Source: JAKAKT01 sp041305385 (GTDB lineage Archaea; Micrarchaeota; Micrarchaeia; Burarchaeales; JAKAKT01). Taken from it: DNA of 64,000 bases. This document shows positions 59,591 through 64,000 of this stretch, piece after piece. The stretch covers positions 1 to 64,000 of the forward strand of contig JBFYLO010000046.1 in assembly GCA_041305385.1 (NCBI GenBank). The letters run 5' to 3'. A program made the position numbers and the translations under genes. Within the stretch, counting starts at the first letter, position 1; each line of letters opens with the position of its first letter. The notes below the pieces were generated by a model. That model saw only the letters and a list, made by a program, of their open reading frames with translations, made no database searches and was not told where the DNA came from.

Positions 59591-60322
59591 TCAGCCCTTG
59601 TTTTTCTGGGGCGGCAGAATCCCCTCAACATGCCGGTTCGCCCGCCTGTAGGCTTCGATGGTCCCTATGTCAAGCCAGTAGTCCGGCTTGCAGACATACC
59701 CTGCGAGTTCGCCGCTTGAGGCAAGGGCTGGGAAAATCGTCTCCTCGACCCTTTTCCTCTCGAGCTTCAGCGCGCTATGCGCCCCTTGCTCCAGGATGTA
59801 ATAGCCGGCATTGGCGAGGTTTGACGGGGCTTCCTCGAGCTTCGGTTTCTCTACGAACCTCTTAACAAGCCCATCGCCATAGTCCGCTATCCCGAACCGG
59901 TTCACCTCATCGTCTGGAACCTCGAAAAGCGAGAGGGTCGCAGAGCGCTTCATCTTCTTGTGAAACGCAAACATGTCCACAGTGTCTATGTTCGAGACGA
60001 CGTCCCCGTAGGCCACGAAAATCGGCCCGTGGACTGCCTTCTCAGTCAATACGATTTTCAGGTCCCCGCCGGTCTCCCATCCCAATGCAGTTACCAGTTC
60101 GACCTCGACCCCATAATCCATGTGGCTTATGTAGCTTTCAATGGTGGTCCTGGAGCGCGAGACTGCCACATAAATCTTCTTTACCTCAGGGCATTTTCTC
60201 AGGTTCTCTATGGCATAATCGAGCACAGGCTTCCCCCCGACCGGGAGAAGCGGTTTCGGGATGGCGTAGGTTATCGGCCTCATCCGTATCCCCTCTCCTG
60301 CTGCAAGCACAATCCCAATCAT
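59591..60322 (-). CDS. Sugar-1-phosphate nucleotidyltransferase
   Basis: 243 residues. The loop GIVLAAGEGIRMRPITYAIPKPLLPVGGKPV (G-rich, Arg, Lys) and DVVSNIDTVDMF identify the RmlA/GlmU/GMP family; FVEKPKLEEAP supplies the second Lys. Base and sugar specificity cannot be read; UTP-glucose or dTTP-type activity is likely, and UDP-glucose would feed the downstream Ugd. There is no left-handed-helix C-terminus. ATG overlaps the stop of the upstream Uxs gene as ATGA. Confidence 0.82.
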   Translation of the reverse strand: MIGIVLAAGEGIRMRPITYAIPKPLLPVGGKPVLDYAIENLRKCPEVKKIYVAVSRSRTTIESYISHMDYGVEVELVTALGWETGGDLKIVLTEKAVHGPIFVAYGDVVSNIDTVDMFAFHKKMKRSATLSLFEVPDDEVNRFGIADYGDGLVKRFVEKPKLEEAPSNLANAGYYILEQGAHSALKLERKRVEETIFPALASSGELAGYVCKPDYWLDIGTIEAYRRANRHVEGILPPQKNKG

Positions 60323-61233
60323 AGAACCTCGCCCCTGAACCATTCAATCGTTCTCGCGAGCCCGTCCCGCATGTTCACCTCGGGCTCCCAACCAACCGCC
60401 TTCTTTACCTTGCCTATGTCCGGCCTCCTCCTCTTCGGGTCATCCTGCGGAAGAGGCCCATAGACAACTTTCGAACTGCTCTTGCAGAGTTCCCCAATGG
60501 TTTTCGCTATCTCATTGACAGTGACCTCGTGCGGGTTGCCGAGGTTGAAGAAGTCGAATTTTATTTTTGAGAACGCGAGTTTTTCCATCCCTGCAGCCAG
60601 GTCGCTCACATAGCAAAGGCTCCTCGTTTGGCTCCCATCCCCGAACAGGGTCATGGGCTCGCCCTTCAGCGCCTGAGTTATGAGGGTCGGGACCACCCTT
60701 CCGTCATCGGTTCTCATCCTCTCGCCGTAGGTGTTGAATATGCGGACAATCACTGTTTCCACTCCGAATTTTTTATTGTAAAGATAGCAGGCGGTTTCCG
60801 CCAGCCTCTTGGACTCGTCATAGCAGGAGCGCGGGCCGATGGTGTTCACATTCCCAAAATAGGTCTCCTTCTGGGGGTGCTCTAGGGGGTCTCCGTAGAT
60901 TTCAGATGTGGAGGCCTGGAGCACCCTTGCCTCGTGCTTCCTTGCGTTCTCGAGGACGTTCCTAATCCCGAACGCATTCACCTCGAGGGTCTCGAGCGGG
61001 TATCTCTGGTAGTCGATGGGCGAGGCAGGGGAAGCCATGTTGAAAACCACGTCGCACTTTATGTCGAAGGGCTTCCTCATGTCGTGCTTCTGGACCTCGA
61101 TGTTCATCCCCCTTAGATTTTCCTTCTTCCCGGTTATGAAATTGTCTAGGCAGATTACCTCATGGTCCTTCGAGAGCCTCTCGCAGAGGTGGGAGCCGAT
61201 GAATCCCGCCCCCCCGGTAACGAGCACTTTCAT
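60319..61233 (-). CDS. uxs: UDP-glucuronate decarboxylase (UDP-xylose synthase)
   Basis: 304 residues, extended SDR. It has TGGAGFIGSHLCERL, MASPASPIDYQRYP, LQASTSEIYGDPLEHPQ and SCYDESKRLAETACYLY (Tyr-x3-Lys), then GERMRTDDGRVVPTLI. This run is very characteristic of Uxs enzymes. It turns UDP-glucuronate into UDP-xylose with NAD+ recycled internally. The gene follows ugd by 62 bases in the same direction, so the pair makes UDP-xylose from UDP-glucose. Confidence 0.9.
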   Translation of the reverse strand: MKVLVTGGAGFIGSHLCERLSKDHEVICLDNFITGKKENLRGMNIEVQKHDMRKPFDIKCDVVFNMASPASPIDYQRYPLETLEVNAFGIRNVLENARKHEARVLQASTSEIYGDPLEHPQKETYFGNVNTIGPRSCYDESKRLAETACYLYNKKFGVETVIVRIFNTYGERMRTDDGRVVPTLITQALKGEPMTLFGDGSQTRSLCYVSDLAAGMEKLAFSKIKFDFFNLGNPHEVTVNEIAKTIGELCKSSSKVVYGPLPQDDPKRRRPDIGKVKKAVGWEPEVNMRDGLARTIEWFRGEVL

Positions 61234-61295
61234 GTCGAAGGGAATGCAAATTCAGATTATTAACTTTTGCTACCAGCGATGATTTCTGCAGAGCC

Positions 61296-62555
61296 CTACC
61301 AGCAGACCCCTTCGTAGTTCCCGCCGCTCTTCTTCTTCAGGACTTTCCTTCCGTCAAAAACGATTTTTCCAGCATAGAGCTTCTCGTCCCGGAACTCCTT
61401 CCACTCAGTGACCACGAACACTACATCTGAGTAGGCGAGAGCCTCCGTGAGGCTTTTCGCATAGCCTATCTTGTTCCCGAATATCCCCCTGGCGTTCTCA
61501 TTCGCCTCTGGGTCGTAAGCCATCACCGAAGCCCCTTCCTCGAGAAGCCTGTTGATTATCTTTATGCTCGGGGCTTCCCTCATGTCATCGCTGTCCGGCT
61601 TGAAAGCGAGCCCGAGGACCGCGATTTTTTCCCCTTTCAGGTTCATTCTCTTTTTCGCAATCTCCACGAGCCTGTAGGGCTGCCCCTCGTTCACTTCGAG
61701 CACCGAGCCAAGGAGCCTGGGTTTCACCCCATTCTCCTTGAAAAGGGAAACGATTGCCTTCACATCCTTCGGGAAGCAGCTCCCGCCGAACCCGACCCCT
61801 GCATTCAGGAACTTCCTGTTGAGCCTGCTGTCGAGCCCCACGGCATCCATCACATCATAAACGTCTATGGAAAGCTCCTTGCACAGGTTCCCCATCTCGT
61901 TCGCGAAGCTGATTTTTGTCGCGAGCAGGGAGTTGCTCGCATATTTTATCATCTCAGCGGTTCTCCTGTTCGTCTTTATTATGGGGCACTTGAAGTGCGC
62001 ATAGAGCTCCGAGACTTTATCCATCGTCCGCTCATCCTCGGCGCCTATGGCGAGCCTGTCAGGATTGAAGAAGTCGTTCACGGCCATGCCCTCCCTGAGG
62101 AACTCGGGGCTCATGGCGAGCCCGAAATCCACCCCGTCAATTTTTCCTTTCTTCTTTGCAAGCCCTGCGAGCCTGTCAGTGGTGCCCGGGACAACCGTGC
62201 TCTTCACTACGATGGCCCGGAAGGAGTCAATGGCTGAAATGACATCAAGGAACGATTTGTCGATATAAGAAAGGTCTATGGACCCGTCATTCCTGGACGG
62301 CGTCCCCACTGCGATGAAAATAATCTCGGCACCTGGAAGGGCTGCCCCGAGGTCAGTTGTGGCAGTCAGGTTCTTCCCCACAACATCATTCATGAGCTCC
62401 TGAAGCCCCTCCTCATAAATCGGCGGCTTCTTCCCGTTTATCATGTCAACTTTCTTTCTGTCAACATCGATGCAGGAAACATTATGGCCAAGCTTCGCGA
62501 AGCCGCAGCCCGTAATCAGTCCGACATATCCGGTCCCTACAATGCAAATTTTCAT
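61296..62555 (-). CDS. ugd: UDP-glucose 6-dehydrogenase
   Basis: 419 residues. N-terminal Rossmann loop VGTGYVGLITGCGFAKLGH, AMSPEFLREGMAVNDFFNPD, and GVGFGGSCFPKDVKAI with the catalytic Cys (about 255). The C-terminal domain has VLGLAFKPDSDDMREAPS. It oxidises UDP-glucose to UDP-glucuronate with two NAD+. It is the first gene of the leftward run ugd-uxs-nucleotidyltransferase-GT2. ATG start; upstream gap holds repeat copy 3. Confidence 0.93.
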   Translation of the reverse strand: MKICIVGTGYVGLITGCGFAKLGHNVSCIDVDRKKVDMINGKKPPIYEEGLQELMNDVVGKNLTATTDLGAALPGAEIIFIAVGTPSRNDGSIDLSYIDKSFLDVISAIDSFRAIVVKSTVVPGTTDRLAGLAKKKGKIDGVDFGLAMSPEFLREGMAVNDFFNPDRLAIGAEDERTMDKVSELYAHFKCPIIKTNRRTAEMIKYASNSLLATKISFANEMGNLCKELSIDVYDVMDAVGLDSRLNRKFLNAGVGFGGSCFPKDVKAIVSLFKENGVKPRLLGSVLEVNEGQPYRLVEIAKKRMNLKGEKIAVLGLAFKPDSDDMREAPSIKIINRLLEEGASVMAYDPEANENARGIFGNKIGYAKSLTEALAYSDVVFVVTEWKEFRDEKLYAGKIVFDGRKVLKKKSGGNYEGVCW

Positions 62556-62615
62556 GAAACCACTCTTTAACTAACGCGTACAACAATTAAAATTCTTCGG
62601 ACGGGGTTTCCTTGT

Positions 62616-62668
62616 TGTATTGGAATTTGCTAATTCCGATGAGGCCAAATTTCTGCGGAAATTTGTCC
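62616..62668 (+). repeat. 53-bp double-hairpin repeat, copy 3
   Basis: Same orientation as copies 1 and 2. Differences fall mostly in loops; the second hairpin CAAATTTC/GAAATTTG is fully kept with loop TGCG. It lies in the divergent gap between ugd and the small helical protein gene, about 65 bases before the latter. No other feature is seen in this 177-base gap apart from a TTAAAT box near 62705. Confidence 0.9.
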
Positions 62669-62732
62669 CTTGGCTGCATCTCCATTGGCCAGAATACGGT
62701 AACGTTAAATAGTATGCAGTAGATATAATCTC

Positions 62733-63020
62733 ATGGAGACGCTCGATGAGCTCAGGCAGGAGATTGAACTCTGTGTTCGAATGAAGCGCGGTGGCCCTTA
62801 CGACGAGGAATTCGTGAAAAAAGAGCTTCCAGAGAGGCAAAAGCGAATTCTAGAATCCCTTAGGGCAGTCAGCAGGGCTGTTTCCCTAAGCGAGGACCAG
62901 CGGTCGCTTCTTTATGAGATAACTGACATCATCGAGAACGAAAGCAAGTTCAACAACGCAGAATTCCTCGAAAGCGCCAAGAGAAAAACAGAGGATCTTG
63001 CGCAGAACGTAAGAGAATGA
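62733..63020 (+). CDS. Small helical protein of unknown function
   Basis: 95 residues, nearly all helical and charged: METLDELRQEIELCVRMK, KKELPERQKRILESLRAVSR, SEDQRSLLYEITDIIENE. The heptad pattern suggests a helical hairpin or coiled-coil dimer. No family recognised. A GTTAAATAG box lies about 28 bases before the ATG, so a leaderless transcript is likely. Convergent with the zinc-ribbon protein gene. Confidence 0.55.
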   Translation: METLDELRQEIELCVRMKRGGPYDEEFVKKELPERQKRILESLRAVSRAVSLSEDQRSLLYEITDIIENESKFNNAEFLESAKRKTEDLAQNVRE

Positions 63021-63027
63021 GCCCCCC

Positions 63028-63546
63028 CTACTTTCCTATAAAGTGCTTTAATCTCTCACCAAGCCCTTCCTTCCGCTTCTTCTTGTCCCTCATGTACTCA
63101 ATGGCGCAATCCTTGCAGAGGACCCTTTTTTCATCAAGCGGAAGGCCGATTCCAACGACGGGCTTTCCGCATTTATCGCATTTGCCCCCAACGGACACCG
63201 CCATCCCCACCCCAGCAAATCCTTTCCTTGCACAGTCCTCGCAAAGGGTCTTTCCATCAGGCCCCTTGAACTTCTTCTGCCACTGCTTAATCTCCTTCCG
63301 GCATGAGGCGCAAACCCACTCCTCCCTCCGCTGCAGCTCCTTCTTGTAGCAGTCGCGGCAAAGGGTGACCCCGAGCGAGCGGTTGACGTCGCTCTCGTTC
63401 ATGCGCTTCAGGCACTTCGTGCAGAGCAGGTTCTTTCCTTCTGCACTGAACCTCCTCCTATAACAATCCGAACATATCTGGAAGCTGTCGTAATAGTGCC
63501 GTTCCCAGTCGTAAATCTCCCTGCCGCAGCCGGTGCAATTGGGCAT
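63028..63546 (-). CDS. LIM-like protein with four zinc-binding modules
   Basis: 172 residues. Eight CxxC knuckles arranged as four pairs: CTGC...CSDC, CTKC...CRDC, CASC...CEDC and CDKC...CKDC. Each pair is 15-20 residues apart, with a few aromatic residues (DWERHYYDSFQ). This resembles LIM-type double ribbons rather than a single rubredoxin ribbon. The C-terminus is basic (RDKKKRKEGLGERLKHFIGK). Such modules usually bind proteins or nucleic acids. No enzyme domain is attached. ATG start. Confidence 0.65.
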   Translation of the reverse strand: MPNCTGCGREIYDWERHYYDSFQICSDCYRRRFSAEGKNLLCTKCLKRMNESDVNRSLGVTLCRDCYKKELQRREEWVCASCRKEIKQWQKKFKGPDGKTLCEDCARKGFAGVGMAVSVGGKCDKCGKPVVGIGLPLDEKRVLCKDCAIEYMRDKKKRKEGLGERLKHFIGK

Positions 63547-63600
63547 GTTTAGGATGTTGGACCAGGTTTAATAAAACAGTTCCCCCAGTCACCACATAGC

Positions 63601-64000
63601 CTAATTTTTCTCGAGCCACTCGAGCGCTTCCAGGTATTTCCCAACAGGGGCTATCTGATGGCCCCCGCTGAACGAAATCCACCTGGTCTTTATCCCGGCG
63701 TTCCTCAAAAACTCCGCATCGCGCTTTAGGTTATCTGGTGTTTGGACAGTGTCCCTATCACCAGACAGTATTACGACCTTTTCTACCACTGAGCTGTCGA
63801 ATCTTCCACTGTTGTCAAAGTTTTGTCCAACATATACCCTGCCATCTTGATTGACAGGAAGCTGGCCATCGTTGCAGATAATCCCATCCGCCAAACCTGG
63901 GTTCAGATAGGCCACGATGTATGCAATCTGACATCCGCCGGAGAACCCGCAGAGATACACATCAGCTGCTCCATGCGATTCCTGTATCTCAGCTATTGGG
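63601..64000 (-). CDS. Alpha/beta hydrolase, predicted esterase (5' end outside the window)
   Basis: The frame is open to the right edge, so only the C-terminal 132 residues are seen. Catalytic triad: Ser in GFSGGCQ, Asp in LSGDRDTV, His in SGGHQIAP. The pattern fits PHB-depolymerase/feruloyl-esterase-like or dienelactone-hydrolase-like proteins. The GTG inside the frame at 63960 is unlikely to be the start, because the upstream codons continue the fold (IAEIQESHGAADVYLCGF). Substrate unknown. Confidence 0.7.
   Translation of the reverse strand, partial: PIAEIQESHGAADVYLCGFSGGCQIAYIVAYLNPGLADGIICNDGQLPVNQDGRVYVGQNFDNSGRFDSSVVEKVVILSGDRDTVQTPDNLKRDAEFLRNAGIKTRWISFSGGHQIAPVGKYLEALEWLEKN

Noticed and set aside
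1..64000. CRISPR arrays, insertion sequences with transposase, prophage
   Set aside because: No spaced repeat array and no transposase, integrase or structural phage gene was found by reading.

Overview
The window comes from an archaeal genome, probably a DPANN lineage of the Micrarchaeota/Diapherotrites grade (inference). Support: an archaeal histone, an Orc1/Cdc6 initiator, the L21e-Rpo4-DUF655-KsgA block, a LonB-type protease fragment, EndoQ, a Hef-type helicase, archaeal AlaRS, the cupin-type phosphoglucose isomerase, class III (archaellin/pilin-type) signal peptides, TATA boxes about 27 bases before leaderless starts, and internal operon genes with GGTGA-type ribosome binding sites. Many genes overlap by 1-4 bases.

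Layout. 0-11 kb: RpiA tail, the C-terminal half of a Lon protease that begins with an intein C-terminus, a YchF-like GTPase, Cdc6, EndoQ, a VapBC pair, a phage-type metallopeptidase and a protein resembling a bacterial sigma-70 factor. 11-25 kb: a histone-fold protein with a coiled coil, two large exported proteins, the ksgA/DUF655/rpo4/rpl21e operon, divergent to it a TBP gene with only one TBP repeat followed by 5S rRNA, then NadE, a P-type Ca/Mn ATPase, a helicase and a normal histone. 25-41 kb: housekeeping (PgiA, H+-pyrophosphatase, TrmI, PurA, AlaRS), a tRNA-Val whose D and T arms both carry insertions that look like introns, many small membrane proteins, two lipoproteins and two pilin-like proteins.

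40.8-62.6 kb is a surface-glycan island. It holds glycosyltransferases (GT2 and GT4), a CDP-3,6-dideoxyhexose route (RfbF, RfbG, RfbH), two ThDP enzymes of the acetolactate-synthase family (one fused to a double cupin), an LDH2-type dehydrogenase, a PfpI/DJ-1 protein, a HAD phosphatase, and the Ugd-Uxs pair that makes UDP-xylose. RfbF/G/H together with ThDP enzymes suggests a branched 3,6-dideoxy sugar like yersiniose. A 53-bp double-hairpin repeat occurs three times in this island, and a 133-bp inverted-repeat cloverleaf lies between two of its genes. 62.7-64 kb: a small helical protein, a four-module zinc protein and a truncated esterase.

The strongest candidates for something undescribed are the Lon half that appears to need protein trans-splicing, the single-repeat TBP, the sigma-like protein in an archaeal context, and the twice-interrupted tRNA-Val. 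All calls come from reading the sequence; no database search was run.
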